Positions 41,278 through 50,664 of a stretch of 64,000 nt of DNA are shown here, one piece after another (within the stretch, counting starts at the first letter, position 1; each line of letters opens with the position of its first letter). A program made the translations under genes and the position numbers. Source of the stretch: Robertmurraya_A mangrovi. GTDB lineage: Bacteria > Bacillota > Bacilli > Bacillales > Cytobacillaceae. A model generated the notes under the pieces. That model was not told the origin of the DNA and did not search any database. It saw only the letters and a program-made list of their open reading frames with translations. The stretch spans positions 21,262 to 85,261 of the forward strand of contig NZ_JAXOFX010000018.1 in NCBI RefSeq assembly GCF_034427655.1. Reading direction: 5' to 3'.

Positions 41278-42543
41278 TTATTCGGTTTTAACAGCCTCTT
41301 CGATTGCACTACTAGCATCATCTAGGCCTTCACCTGAGCTTAAATACTTGTGTGCCTGTACTTGAATTGTATCGGAAACTTTTGAATAGTTAGGTGAAAC
41401 TGGACGAGCAATTGTTGCCTTAAGGGCATTCTGGAATCCTTCATAAGTAAGCATGTCGTTTGCTGATTTTACTTCCTCATCATCTAATAAAGCGTTGTAA
41501 CCAGGTAAATATCCACCTTGAGTAGACATGATTTTTTGCCCTTCAGGACCTGCCGCAAATTTTACAAATTCCCATGCACCATCTACATTTTTTGAACTTT
41601 TATTAATACTTAATAACCAACCTCCAACTGCTCCGCCGTTCGGAAGTGGTGCAATCCCTACATTATCAACCGTTACATTTACTCCCTCTTCTTGGCCTTT
41701 AATACGTCCAAATTGATATGGCCAGTTACGTGCAAATACAGCTTTTCCTTGTTCAAAGGTTGTATGAACTTCACCTTCTGTAAAGTTTAATATGTTCTTT
41801 GGAGAAAACGCAGCTGTTGAGAACTTGCGCATCGTTTCTAGTCCACCACTGATATCAGAATATCCTTTTGAAAACTCTGTTACATTTACTGTTAATCCTT
41901 CATATTGCTTAGACTGGTAGACAAAACCAGCATCTGTTCCACCTTCACCTGTATACTTTTCAGCCATTCCATATAGATCGTCATAAGTATAGCTTCCACT
42001 ATCTAATTTAGATGCATCTTCTTTACTAACAATATCTTTTCTGTAGTACAGTAAACCTAAGTCAGGGAAAAATGGTAATGTATATTGCTTACCTTTATAA
42101 TTCCCAGAGGCCATTGAACCAGCATTGAAATCCTCTTTGTTCATATCGCCTTCTTTCATGCGTACATCTATCGGTTCTAAGTATCCAGCACCAGCAAATT
42201 CACCTGCCCACACAACATCTAGAGATAAGACATCATATTCTGATGAACCTGCTGAAAGTGAATTTAGTAATTGGTCATGCATTTGAGCTGAGTCATTCGT
42301 CATTTCAACCCACTCAATATCGTATTTATCATTTTGTTTATTAAACTCTTCAATTAATGCTTTTGTTGCTGGGGTATTATCATTTTGAGCAGCAAACTTT
42401 AATGTGACCTGCTCTCCCCCTCCTGCGTTATCACCTTGGTCGCCTGTATTTTCATTACCATTATCCGTTGCCGTATTACAGCCAACTAAACTAACGCTCA
42501 TCGCTAACATTATAGCTAGCCATTTTGCCTTAAAACGTTTCAT
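41278..42543 (-). CDS. Sugar ABC transporter substrate-binding lipoprotein
   Basis: A 421-residue extracellular binding protein (family 1). The signal peptide ends in the lipobox LVGC with Cys22, followed by an Asn/Gly-rich linker. The body has VTLKFAAQNDNTPATKALIEEFNKQ and DVLSLDVVWAGEFAGAGYLEP, standard in maltose/trehalose-type binding proteins. GGWLLSINKSSKNVDGAWEFVKFAAGPEGQK is the typical C-lobe segment. AGGAGGAAGAAGG precedes ATG 42543. It is the first gene of the importer/GH65 operon. Ligand is probably an alpha-glucoside, judged from the GH65 gene downstream. Confidence 0.92.
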   Translation of the reverse strand: MKRFKAKWLAIMLAMSVSLVGCNTATDNGNENTGDQGDNAGGGEQVTLKFAAQNDNTPATKALIEEFNKQNDKYDIEWVEMTNDSAQMHDQLLNSLSAGSSEYDVLSLDVVWAGEFAGAGYLEPIDVRMKEGDMNKEDFNAGSMASGNYKGKQYTLPFFPDLGLLYYRKDIVSKEDASKLDSGSYTYDDLYGMAEKYTGEGGTDAGFVYQSKQYEGLTVNVTEFSKGYSDISGGLETMRKFSTAAFSPKNILNFTEGEVHTTFEQGKAVFARNWPYQFGRIKGQEEGVNVTVDNVGIAPLPNGGAVGGWLLSINKSSKNVDGAWEFVKFAAGPEGQKIMSTQGGYLPGYNALLDDEEVKSANDMLTYEGFQNALKATIARPVSPNYSKVSDTIQVQAHKYLSSGEGLDDASSAIEEAVKTE

Positions 42544-42711
42544 CCTTCTTCCTCCTAATTTTCTAAATTTAATAAGGTAAGATGTTACTTTATAAATTTC
42601 AATTGGTCATTCTCCCTAAATTGGAAGAATAAACTGCCTTTTTTACTATTTCCCTATTTTTAAAAAATATTTAGGGTTTCTTTAAAACCGGAATTAATTA
42701 GAATACCTCAA

Positions 42712-42762
42712 TAAAAAAACTGACGCTACGCACCTCCAAATATGGAGATACATAGCGTCAGT
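42712..42762 (-). terminator. Long, strong terminator after the 105-residue unknown gene
   Basis: ACTGACGCTA (42719-42728) pairs with TAGCGTCAGT (42753-42762), and inner arms CTCC/GGAG around AAATAT extend the stem. Seven A on the plus strand supply the T-run. The rest of the 248-bp gap (42544-42791) should hold the importer promoter, but no clear box was found. Confidence 0.85.
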
Positions 42763-42791
42763 CATTTGTAGAATAAAATTATTACTTATTA

Positions 42792-43109
42792 TTATGAGAT
42801 AAAAGAGATAACCACATTTTGTGGTAAATCATTTTCACTATATACTTCTTTCTTAATTCTTTCACAAGAAGGCATTTCATAAGAAAAGTCTTCAATTTCT
42901 TCAGGGACGATTCCATCTTTTTTTAATTGATCAAATACTTTTTGAAGGGCATCATCTGTTTCAATCTTATCTCCATTTGCTAGCTGGAAACCCTCTACAC
43001 ATGTTTGGACAATCTGTTCATTGATTTGTTCGTGGGCAAAAACCATTTTTGCATCTGCCATCTTTTCAACTTCTTTATTATCAAGTTCAATAATGGTCGT
43101 TATATTCAC
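42792..43109 (-). CDS. Small protein of unknown function
   Basis: A 105-residue acidic soluble protein that I do not recognise. GTG 43109 is chosen because AGGAGG lies eight bases before it; the longer frame begins inside that site. It opens MNITTIIELDNKEVEKMADAK, has no signal peptide or membrane segment, and includes two cysteines. The middle (DDALQKVFDQLKKDGIVPEEIEDF) looks helical. An excellent ribosome site and a very strong terminator show that it is a real expressed unit between the importer and GH32 genes, but they do not reveal a function. Confidence 0.6.
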   Translation of the reverse strand: MNITTIIELDNKEVEKMADAKMVFAHEQINEQIVQTCVEGFQLANGDKIETDDALQKVFDQLKKDGIVPEEIEDFSYEMPSCERIKKEVYSENDLPQNVVISFIS

Positions 43110-43260
43110 TATAAGCACCTCCTATAGGTTCACTCATATTATAAAAAATCAGTCGGACAAATTGGCTACAAATCCCATGATTTCACTATTTATTCAAAGG
43201 TTTTTGACAAACAAATGACTTTTAGTATAAATGGTTTAAAACTTAACCTAGACTGCCTCA

Positions 43261-44769
43261 TTATTCTTCGTTACAAACGTAAGGCTTTATACTCTTATTC
43301 AAATTCCATTTATTTAAATGTGTAACTTCCACTTCTTGATCACTAAACAACATGATTCCTAACGATTTTTTTTCAGGATAAATTCGCCCTGTCATCGTTT
43401 TAGCCCCATCATTAATAAAAACTTCTATTGAGGAACGGTCTACAAAAAAATGGAGGTGAAGCTTGTTTTCTACTAAATTTACCGGAGCTCGTCTAACGCC
43501 TTTTGGCCCTTTCCCTGATTTGTTTCGGTCAAATGTAAACATTCCCTCTGAACGATTATATGTAAATACTGTTTCCTCTGTTTGGTCCTCATCCACTCTT
43601 AGCTTAATTCCAAACTCATTTGCTCCTTTTGCATCGATAACAAGTTCTAATTCATAGGAGTCCCCTTCAAAGCCTTGAAGTCTATGTTCTCCCAATATTA
43701 ACTTATTTCCTATACTATCCCCTTGTTGTCTGAGGGTTTTCAGCTCCGGAACAGGGCGGCTGACGATTTGACCTTCTTCAATGGTTAGCACCCTTGGAAT
43801 GGTCATAGCACCTGCCCACTTATGACTTTGCTCAGGCATTTCGCTTTCCCACATTGCCATCCAGGCTATCATGATCCTACGCCCTTCTTCATCTATTGCT
43901 GTTTGTGGTGCATAGACATCGAAGCCGTAGTCTAATAATTGAAATTCTCCGTGTTCCAGTATTCCTTTTTCATAATCCAATTTCCCTAAAACATATCCGG
44001 ATTGATGCAAGTTGTGATACAAATATTCTTCCTCTTTCATTCCTTGAGGAGACATCATCAACACATCATAATCATCTAGTGGAAAGATATCAGGACACTC
44101 CCACATATAACCAAAGTTACCTTCCCCTTTAGCTGCAACATTGATAAAGTCCCATTTAATTAAGTCTAAAGAACGATAGAGAAGAACTTGTCCAACATGA
44201 TCTTTTGTTCTTGAACCTAATACACAATAATAAACCTCTTCATGCTTCCAAACCTTAGGATCTCTAAAGTGAAATGGATGGATATCTCCCTCTGGTGCCT
44301 GTTCAATAACTGGATTCTCGGAAATTTTTTCAAAATGAATACCATCTTGACTAACGGCCAAACATTGGACCTGTAATAAATCAGTATCATGGTTATTACC
44401 TGTCCATACATTTCCTGTATACATTAAATAAAGCTTACCATCTTTTTCGATTGCACTTCCGGAAAAGCAGCCATCCTTATCATAGTTTTCACTAGGAGCT
44501 AAAGCGATCGGTAGGTGTTCCCAACTACTTAAGTCTTTGCTTTTAGCATGCCCCCAGTACATGGGCCCCCACTCTGGAGAAAAAGGGTGATGCTGATAAA
44601 ATAAATGGTATTCTCCATTAAAATAGCAGAACCCATTTGGATCATTCATCCAATAGGACGGTGGAGCCATATGAAAGTTCATACTCCAATGATTATCCTC
44701 AACACTTTTTCTCGCTTCCTCTATTGATTGATGGGCCAATTTGATTAAATTTTTATGTTTATCGTTCAT
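43261..44769 (-). CDS. GH32 beta-fructosidase (sucrose-6-phosphate hydrolase/sucrase type)
   Basis: A 502-residue intracellular enzyme (no signal peptide) with a five-bladed propeller and a C-terminal beta-sandwich. The nucleophile is Asp43 in WMNDPNGF; the stabiliser is the Asp of FRDPKVW; the acid/base is the Glu of MWECPDIF. SSIEVFINDG marks the C-terminal module. It hydrolyses sucrose, sucrose-6-phosphate or a fructo-oligosaccharide. No PTS gene is in the window, so import of free sugar by an ABC system is possible. ATG 44769 is set by GAGGTG six bases upstream. It is separated from the importer operon by an independent gene and terminator. Confidence 0.9.
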   Translation of the reverse strand: MNDKHKNLIKLAHQSIEEARKSVEDNHWSMNFHMAPPSYWMNDPNGFCYFNGEYHLFYQHHPFSPEWGPMYWGHAKSKDLSSWEHLPIALAPSENYDKDGCFSGSAIEKDGKLYLMYTGNVWTGNNHDTDLLQVQCLAVSQDGIHFEKISENPVIEQAPEGDIHPFHFRDPKVWKHEEVYYCVLGSRTKDHVGQVLLYRSLDLIKWDFINVAAKGEGNFGYMWECPDIFPLDDYDVLMMSPQGMKEEEYLYHNLHQSGYVLGKLDYEKGILEHGEFQLLDYGFDVYAPQTAIDEEGRRIMIAWMAMWESEMPEQSHKWAGAMTIPRVLTIEEGQIVSRPVPELKTLRQQGDSIGNKLILGEHRLQGFEGDSYELELVIDAKGANEFGIKLRVDEDQTEETVFTYNRSEGMFTFDRNKSGKGPKGVRRAPVNLVENKLHLHFFVDRSSIEVFINDGAKTMTGRIYPEKKSLGIMLFSDQEVEVTHLNKWNLNKSIKPYVCNEE

Positions 44770-44844
44770 CTTTTTCACCTCATGTTTAAACTGCTTGTTG
44801 TATATAACAATATAGCAAATATAAGCTAACTTATAGAAATGAGT

Positions 44845-45462
44845 TTAACTATTTATTCTTTCTAGAAAGTGTTTGAGTATTTTCGCTGTTAATCCCCAGA
44901 TTACCCTATCTTCATAGTAGTAAAAATACTCTTCCATCTGTCGAGTTTGCCAATTATAGTCTTCTCCGCCGCTAATTAATTCGTATGGAAAACCTTGATT
45001 TGGTTCTATTTTAAAATTAATGAAGTGAACATCCGGTTTCATCGTTTTTAAAACGGAGAGTGGGATCGTAAATATTTCTTCTACTTCATCTTTATTTGGA
45101 ATAATGGAATGTTCCTTTTCAATCACACCAATATATGGATAGATAATTGTTCCAAAAGGCGAAACCATATAATCTAATGGTAATATGTCACGGATGGATT
45201 GCTCCTTTATTCCTAACTCCTCTGATGTTTCCCTGACAGCCGTATGTTGTTCGTCTCGATCACTTTTGTCTAGTCTCCCACCTGGAAAACAAATTTCACC
45301 AGGCTGTCTCCTTAGCTTTAAGGAGCGAACTTCAAATAGTATATGAGGTTCTTGATTAATTTCAACTAACGGGACGAGAACAGAGAACTTTGTAAATCCT
45401 TCACTCCCAAGTATTTTAGGAGCCCTTGTATTAATTTTAGATACAATATTGCCTATTTCCAT
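44845..45462 (-). CDS. Nudix hydrolase, coenzyme A pyrophosphatase type
   Basis: A 205-residue hydrolase. The Nudix box reads GGRLDKSDRDEQHTAVRETSEELGI (in two parts: GGRLDKSDRDEQHTA, VRETSEELGI), with the REtxEE acids that bind magnesium. The preceding LRRQPGEICFPGG matches the CoA-diphosphatase (NudL/UPF0035) motif LRxHxGxVAFPGG, so hydrolysis of CoA or its derivatives is likely. ATG 45462 follows GGTGGAG; the longer frame has no suitable site. It is 25 bp downstream of the flavin-reductase gene, in the same direction, so the two probably share an mRNA. Confidence 0.85.
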   Translation of the reverse strand: MEIGNIVSKINTRAPKILGSEGFTKFSVLVPLVEINQEPHILFEVRSLKLRRQPGEICFPGGRLDKSDRDEQHTAVRETSEELGIKEQSIRDILPLDYMVSPFGTIIYPYIGVIEKEHSIIPNKDEVEEIFTIPLSVLKTMKPDVHFINFKIEPNQGFPYELISGGEDYNWQTRQMEEYFYYYEDRVIWGLTAKILKHFLERINS

Positions 45463-45487
45463 CGTTTCTCCACCTCGTTTACATAAT

Positions 45488-46051
45488 TTATTTTTCACTC
45501 ATGCGGTGTTCGATAAAGGGACTATCTACTGTAACAGCAGAATAAGTAGAACGGCCAATATACAATGGTATGGACAGTTCTTTAAAATTAGGAAGACCGT
45601 TCGTTAAAAACTTCTCTTCATCACGGTAAAATTGGACGATCTCTCCTACAAAAAAGTCGTGATCCCCATATGTATTTCTATCAAGTGTTTTACATTCATA
45701 CGCAACATAGGCATTTTTTAAGATAGGTGCACCCGTTTCTACACCTTCTACATAATCCATGTTTCCAATATCAAACTTATCTACATCTTTCCCTGAAAAT
45801 ACACCTGCTTGCTGAATAAAGCCAGCATATTCAAGTGATAGAAAATTAATAGCAAAAGCTCCTTCTGCTTTTAACAATTCAAAAGTATAACGTTCACGAC
45901 CTATTGCAACTCCATAAATAGGTGGTTCGTACGAAATATAGGTATGCCAGCCTGCAGCCATTATATTTTTTTCATTTTGGTGATTTACTGTAACAAGTGC
46001 TACCATCCCAGGATAACTGTGCATAACAGTTTGATTCACTCGTTGTAACAT
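45488..46051 (-). CDS. Flavin reductase-like FMN-binding protein
   Basis: A 187-residue protein of the flavin reductase/flavoredoxin split-barrel family. PGMVALVTVNHQNEKNIMAAGWHTYISYEPPIYGVAIG (in pieces) is the FMN-binding start, and FAINFLSLEYAGFIQQAGVFSGKDVDKF is the following conserved stretch. LGxLDR-type CKTLDRNTYGDHDFFVGEIV closes the barrel. Such proteins reduce flavins or act as FMN-dependent electron carriers; the partner is unknown. It starts at ATG 46051 behind GGAGGCG and leads the Nudix gene. It is divergent from the cyclase gene at 46207. Confidence 0.85.
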   Translation of the reverse strand: MLQRVNQTVMHSYPGMVALVTVNHQNEKNIMAAGWHTYISYEPPIYGVAIGRERYTFELLKAEGAFAINFLSLEYAGFIQQAGVFSGKDVDKFDIGNMDYVEGVETGAPILKNAYVAYECKTLDRNTYGDHDFFVGEIVQFYRDEEKFLTNGLPNFKELSIPLYIGRSTYSAVTVDSPFIEHRMSEK

Positions 46052-46206
46052 TTTATCGCCTCCTACATTTTATTTATTTTTTCTATCTCTTTGCTACAAA
46101 ACGATTCACCTTTAAAAATTTTTTATAATATTTTTAAATAGACTATTTTCCTATATTAAAAACTTGGTAAAATTAATTATATAGAAGATGGATTTGGGGT
46201 GTCATT

Positions 46207-47733
46207 TTGGAGATGTACGTTCTCTTTTTATTCTTATCAATTGTTCTAGCTTTATCAATTAACCTAATTCGTTTTCATTTTAATCCAATTACAAACAAAA
46301 TTATATTTACCTTTTCCTCATTATTCCTAGTAGAGGTTTATGCAACATTCATTGATGTAAGCCCTCTCACTTGGATGTTATTAATCTTTATTTTTAGTTC
46401 ATCATATGCTTTTCAAATATGGGGAGGTATCGGCTCGGCTAGTATTAGTTACGCATTCCTACACCTTCAAATAGGTGAGGAGTTACTAGTGTTACCACTC
46501 TATTTGTTGTTTGGTGTAGTTATTGGATTTGCCGTTAAGTACATTAATAAACAAAAAGAAGAGAATGATCAGTGGAATAAGGTACTTTTAAAACAATCTA
46601 AATATTTCCACGTTTTCAGTGAAGTCAGCGTCCGAATGCAACAAACGCTACAAAGAGACAAGCTCTTAACGACCATATTAACCTCAGTTACAGCTGGTCA
46701 CGGTCTTGGGTTTAATAGAGCTATGATTTTTCTCCATAATGAAGAGACAAATACACTAACCGGAATCCTTGGTGTTGGTCCAATGGATATTGAATCAGGT
46801 TACAACGTTTGGGAAGCGATTTCAGCTGAAAAACTAAAGCTTAAAGATTTAATTACATACAATTTTCAGCATAATTTAACCGACCCAGAGTTAAATAGTA
46901 TATTAAAAACAATTGAAATTCCCTTTGATAAAAACAACATTTTTGGCCAAGCTCTCTTAACTCATCAACCGATACTAGTCGATCGAATAAATGAAAAGGA
47001 TGAGATACAAGTATTCTTTAAAAATATTTTTAACACAAAAGAATTTGCCGTTATTCCGTTGATCACTCAAGGGAAGAACATCGGTATCTTATTCATTGAT
47101 AATATTGTAAATCAAAAACCCATTACTTTACTAGAATTAGAGTATGTTATCCCGTTAGCGAACCAAGCAGCTATTGCCATTAATCATACAAGCCTTTATA
47201 ACCAAATTGAAGAAATGGCTTTAAAAGATGGATTAACGGGTCTACATAATCAACGAGCTTTTCAGTCTATTTTTGAACAGTATTTTCAAAGTATCTCAAT
47301 AACTAATCCACTTTCACTAATTATTTTCGATATAGACTATTTCAAAGTCTATAATGATAAAAATGGGCATTTACTAGGAAACGAAGTCTTAATGCAACTA
47401 GCAAAAGTATTCCACCAATCAATTCGTACTGGAGATTACTCTTTCCGCTTTGGCGGTGAAGAGTTCGTTGCCTTACTACCCAATACCACTCTTGAAGAAG
47501 CCTACCTTATTGGTGAGACTATCAGAAAAAATGTTGAACAAACTGTTTTTCCAGGTGAAGAAAAGCAACCTACTGGTACACTCACCATAAGCTTAGGAAT
47601 TGCTTCTACTGAAAGTCTAATGATTCAGTCTAAAAACGATTTGATTGATGCAGCTGACCGTGCTCTATACAAGGCAAAGGAAACAGGTAAAAATAAAGTA
47701 GTTTTATTAAAGGAGTATGTTCCTCATGAATAA
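46207..47733 (+). CDS. Membrane GAF-GGDEF diguanylate cyclase
   Basis: A 508-residue cyclase. About four membrane helices occupy residues 1-113, a GAF domain about 140-330, and GGDEF about 335-505. GGEEF (416-420) is intact, with the inhibitory site RTGD (407-410) exactly five residues before, so it should make c-di-GMP and be feedback-inhibited. No EAL domain is present. It starts at TTG 46207, five bases after GGGGTG; an ATG two codons later is too close to a GGAG. The next gene overlaps its end by 8 bp. Its product may feed the c-di-GMP-I riboswitch at 63.5 kb or the polysaccharide operon. Confidence 0.9.
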   Translation: MEMYVLFLFLSIVLALSINLIRFHFNPITNKIIFTFSSLFLVEVYATFIDVSPLTWMLLIFIFSSSYAFQIWGGIGSASISYAFLHLQIGEELLVLPLYLLFGVVIGFAVKYINKQKEENDQWNKVLLKQSKYFHVFSEVSVRMQQTLQRDKLLTTILTSVTAGHGLGFNRAMIFLHNEETNTLTGILGVGPMDIESGYNVWEAISAEKLKLKDLITYNFQHNLTDPELNSILKTIEIPFDKNNIFGQALLTHQPILVDRINEKDEIQVFFKNIFNTKEFAVIPLITQGKNIGILFIDNIVNQKPITLLELEYVIPLANQAAIAINHTSLYNQIEEMALKDGLTGLHNQRAFQSIFEQYFQSISITNPLSLIIFDIDYFKVYNDKNGHLLGNEVLMQLAKVFHQSIRTGDYSFRFGGEEFVALLPNTTLEEAYLIGETIRKNVEQTVFPGEEKQPTGTLTISLGIASTESLMIQSKNDLIDAADRALYKAKETGKNKVVLLKEYVPHE

Positions 47734-48223
47734 TCTATATTTTTTAATAGGCATATTACTCTTTTTTCTGACGATGATCCTATTCAGCTCACAGTTTTAC
47801 ATTTTTGCTACTAGGAATTATACAAAAGCGGTTAGTAAGAGATTAGGATTTAAAGTGAAGGAATTACATTATTCCTTGGATCAAATTATTTATTTTATCT
47901 CATTACCTAGTAACTTACCTGAGGTTAGAAATGCAAAAATAGAGGATTTAGTAATAGAACAAGATTATTCCTGTTACCTTTTTCCTAAATTAAAGGGCAT
48001 AAAAATTTGGATTCATTCAAATAAGAATCGATTAGAACTTGGTTATTTACCAATTGAAAACTTTAGATTACCTTCTCTCGATAAATGGGAAAACGAAGGT
48101 AAAATATCAGATGAAACTAATTTCAAGATTAGTATTTGTAAGCTTATCCACCCTAAAACCATTAAGGAAATTCGTGAAGAAGTATTTAAGCAAATACAAA
48201 TAGGAAGATATGAAATTTCTTGA
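47726..48223 (+). CDS. Membrane-anchored protein of unknown function, coupled to the cyclase
   Basis: A 165-residue protein with one N-terminal membrane helix (about 4-24) and a soluble rest that I do not recognise. ATG 47726 is chosen because AAAGGAG is ten bases upstream; an ATG at 47717 is too near that site. It overlaps the diguanylate-cyclase stop by 8 bp (ATGAATAA), so the two are translationally coupled. The body (VKELHYSLDQIIYFISLPSN, ENFRLPSLDKWENEGK) has no metal or nucleotide motif. It may modulate the cyclase; this is inferred from coupling only. Confidence 0.65.
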   Translation: MNNLYFLIGILLFFLTMILFSSQFYIFATRNYTKAVSKRLGFKVKELHYSLDQIIYFISLPSNLPEVRNAKIEDLVIEQDYSCYLFPKLKGIKIWIHSNKNRLELGYLPIENFRLPSLDKWENEGKISDETNFKISICKLIHPKTIKEIREEVFKQIQIGRYEIS

Positions 48224-48263
48224 TTGTCTTAGTTTTACTGACAAGATAAAGAAAAGAACCATA

Positions 48264-48308
48264 AACCAAAAGTGGCAGAGTTCAATTAAGACTCCGCCAC
48301 TTTTGGTT
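48264..48308. terminator. Bidirectional intrinsic terminator
   Basis: AACCAAAAGTGGC and GCCACTTTTGGTT form a perfect 13-bp stem, extended by GAG/CTC inside, between the converging cyclase operon and two-component operon. Confidence 0.85.
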
Positions 48309-48323
48309 ATAATTAAGCAGTGG

Positions 48324-49736
48324 TTACTTCATCAGAGGCAACCTAATGGTAAACTTGGCGCCTTGATCTATCTTACTTGTAACCTCTACTTGCCCATCAT
48401 GTAAATCAATTAACTTTTTCACAATCGACAACCCTAGACCAAACTCTCCATAAGGAATGGTGGTCCTCGATAAGTCTGCTTTATAGAATCTTCTCCAAAT
48501 GTTTTCAATATCTTCCGGATTAATACCTATGCCCGTGTCTTCAATTTCAATGACACACTCCCGATTTTCCGCTCTTCCTTTCAACCAAATGGTCCCGTCT
48601 TGCGTAAATTGAATACTATTTTTCGTAATGTTAATTAAAATTTGTATCAGTCTATCATAGTCGGCATAAACCGTAATCTCTTCATGAACATCAATCATAA
48701 TTTGATTATTCTTATCTGCTGCTTGACTTTCTAACTGTTCTTGAATGATTTCAAAAGCCTCTAGCAACTGAATTTCTTCCTTAAACAATTTTACTTGATT
48801 GGATCTAATCTTTTCATAGTCAAGGTTTTCGTTTACTAATCGTATTAACCTCTTTGTTTCTTTACTTACTAATTGAATGCCTCTTTCCTTTTCAGACTCT
48901 GGAATCATATCACTACGAAGTCCCTCAATAACGCCACTAATTGTGGTTAAAGGCGTTCTCATCTCATGGGAAACATCAGCCATAAACTGTCGTCTACGAT
49001 TCTCTAAGCTTTCAATTTCCTCCATTGAGGCATTCAACTTTTTGACCATTTGATTGAAGTCTTCTGCTAATTCTCCTATTTCGTCAAAATTACTAGAGGG
49101 AACACTTACATTATAATTCCCAGCTGATACTAGTGAAGTAGCCTCCTGAATACGTTTAATACGATTCACATGTATTCTGGATAAGATTAAACTTAATAAA
49201 AATGATATAGAAAGAGCGATTAGAATGGTGTATATTAAAAACTGATTAAAATCCGTAACCATTTCCCTTGATCCACTTATAGGAGAAGTAAGTAATATTC
49301 CCCCAATAAACTCTCCATTGACAATATAAGGGAGAGCCACCAAAGACACTTCTTGTTCAAACCTCTTTAAGTCCTGTCTAACTACAACGGTCTCTCCATG
49401 GGTAATTTTCTCCCATTCATCTTCGGTTAACTTCATCGCGGGGGCATGCTTACCAGTGCTAGGGTTTAGAATTTTAGCATTTAAATCAAATACACTAAAG
49501 TGAATATTTCTACCGATAAGCACATTCTCATATTGATAAATAATTTGCTCCGTCCTTAGTCTGCTAAATTGTATATCCTTTAGGATGTTCTCACCGTAAG
49601 TCATCAGTTCTTCTGTTTTGTTTTCATACACAAGTCTTTCAACATAGTGAGAAAACAACAAGCTTAAGATTAAAAAAGCTACCACAATGATGCCTATATG
49701 ACTGCTAAACTGTTGATAAAAATATTTAATTCTCAT
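48324..49736 (-). CDS. Sensor histidine kinase, HAMP type (YclK-like)
   Basis: A 470-residue kinase. TM1 is about residues 14-34, an extracellular sensor about 35-160, TM2 about 165-190, then HAMP. The H-box FMADVSHEMRTPLTTISG places the histidine at about 257. N box TKNSIQFTQDG, G1 DTGIGI and G2 GEFGLGLSIVKKL are intact. I place the start at ATG 49736, overlapping the regulator by 11 bp; an in-frame ATG at 49757 is also possible. Size and closeness to a yclNOPQ-type operon recall B. subtilis YclK, which lies near those genes; the relation is inferred from layout, not proven. Confidence 0.88.
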   Translation of the reverse strand: MRIKYFYQQFSSHIGIIVVAFLILSLLFSHYVERLVYENKTEELMTYGENILKDIQFSRLRTEQIIYQYENVLIGRNIHFSVFDLNAKILNPSTGKHAPAMKLTEDEWEKITHGETVVVRQDLKRFEQEVSLVALPYIVNGEFIGGILLTSPISGSREMVTDFNQFLIYTILIALSISFLLSLILSRIHVNRIKRIQEATSLVSAGNYNVSVPSSNFDEIGELAEDFNQMVKKLNASMEEIESLENRRRQFMADVSHEMRTPLTTISGVIEGLRSDMIPESEKERGIQLVSKETKRLIRLVNENLDYEKIRSNQVKLFKEEIQLLEAFEIIQEQLESQAADKNNQIMIDVHEEITVYADYDRLIQILINITKNSIQFTQDGTIWLKGRAENRECVIEIEDTGIGINPEDIENIWRRFYKADLSRTTIPYGEFGLGLSIVKKLIDLHDGQVEVTSKIDQGAKFTIRLPLMK

Positions 49737-50430
49737 CTTCCACCCTAGTTTCATCAAACTTATACCCTATTCCCCAAACCGTATGTAAAAACGGCTGAGT
49801 GGCTGTACCTATTTTTTTTCTTAAACGTTTGATATGAACATCTACGGTTCTTTCATCTCCATAAAACGAATAGCCCCACACTCTTTCTAAAAGCTGTTCC
49901 CTTGTAAAAACCTGGCGAGGATGCTGGATGAAATAATAAAGCAAATCAAATTCTTTTGGGGTTAGATTCGTCACCCTTTCTCCATTAAGGGTTACTTCTC
50001 TAGATTCCTTACTAATCTTAAAATGCTGAGTTTGTATTAGACCAGGCTCAACACTTTCCTGACTTGAACTATTATATCTACGTGTAACAGCTCTAATTCG
50101 GGCCATTAAAGCTAAAGGACTAAAGGGCTTGGTTACATAATCATCTGCTCCCATTTCAAGACCTAACACTTGGTCGGACTCGCTATCTTTTGCTGTCAGC
50201 ATAATAATCGGAACATGGCTACCTTCCATTCTAATTTTCCTACAAAGTTGAACCCCATCCATACTAGGTAACATCCAGTCTATAATTAAGGCATCCCAGT
50301 TATCCGATTTAAACTGATTAAACCCTTCTAAGCCATCATGAACAAAGGTTCCTTCAATTCCTTCCTTTGCAAAAAACATCTCAATCATTGAACAAACACT
50401 TTCGTTATCTTCTATCACTAATATTTTCAT
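49726..50430 (-). CDS. OmpR-family response regulator (YclJ-like)
   Basis: A 234-residue regulator. Receiver: IEDNE acidic site, Asp51 in LIIDWMLPSMDG, Thr in IMLTAKDSES, Lys in VTKPFSPLAL. The winged-helix domain has LTPKEFDLLYYFIQHP, VWGYSFYGDERTVDVHIKRLRKKI (in pieces) and TVWGIGYKF. It is the first gene of the pair, divergent from the lactonase gene at 50665. The 234-bp gap between them holds both promoters. Target genes are unknown. Confidence 0.9.
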   Translation of the reverse strand: MKILVIEDNESVCSMIEMFFAKEGIEGTFVHDGLEGFNQFKSDNWDALIIDWMLPSMDGVQLCRKIRMEGSHVPIIMLTAKDSESDQVLGLEMGADDYVTKPFSPLALMARIRAVTRRYNSSSQESVEPGLIQTQHFKISKESREVTLNGERVTNLTPKEFDLLYYFIQHPRQVFTREQLLERVWGYSFYGDERTVDVHIKRLRKKIGTATQPFLHTVWGIGYKFDETRVEDEN

Positions 50431-50664
50431 TCACTTCACTCCGTGTTCAGTACAATTAAAAAAGTCTTATTTCCTATAACTTAAAACTATTTGTCTTGTT
50501 TATCAACTAATAAACTAAATCTTCCCCTTTTGTTAATATCTACGAAATATATCGGCCATAGTTTGTTCATAACTATTTTTGTTACGAAAGGGATTCTTTA
50601 GGAAATAATATTGAAGATTACTTATGTTATGATAAAAGAAATCATTTTTAGGAGGATTTACAGC

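Noticed and set aside
41260..41295. Possible CcpA cre site near ATGAAACGGTTATTCGG
   Set aside because: The central CG is offset by one base from the cre consensus and the sequence sits at the 3' end of the binding-protein gene, not at its promoter.
42645..42680. CCCTA...TAGGG pair before the binding-protein gene
   Set aside because: The half-sites are in the opposite order and differently spaced from the two NreC-like elements; it is likely a chance AT-rich match.
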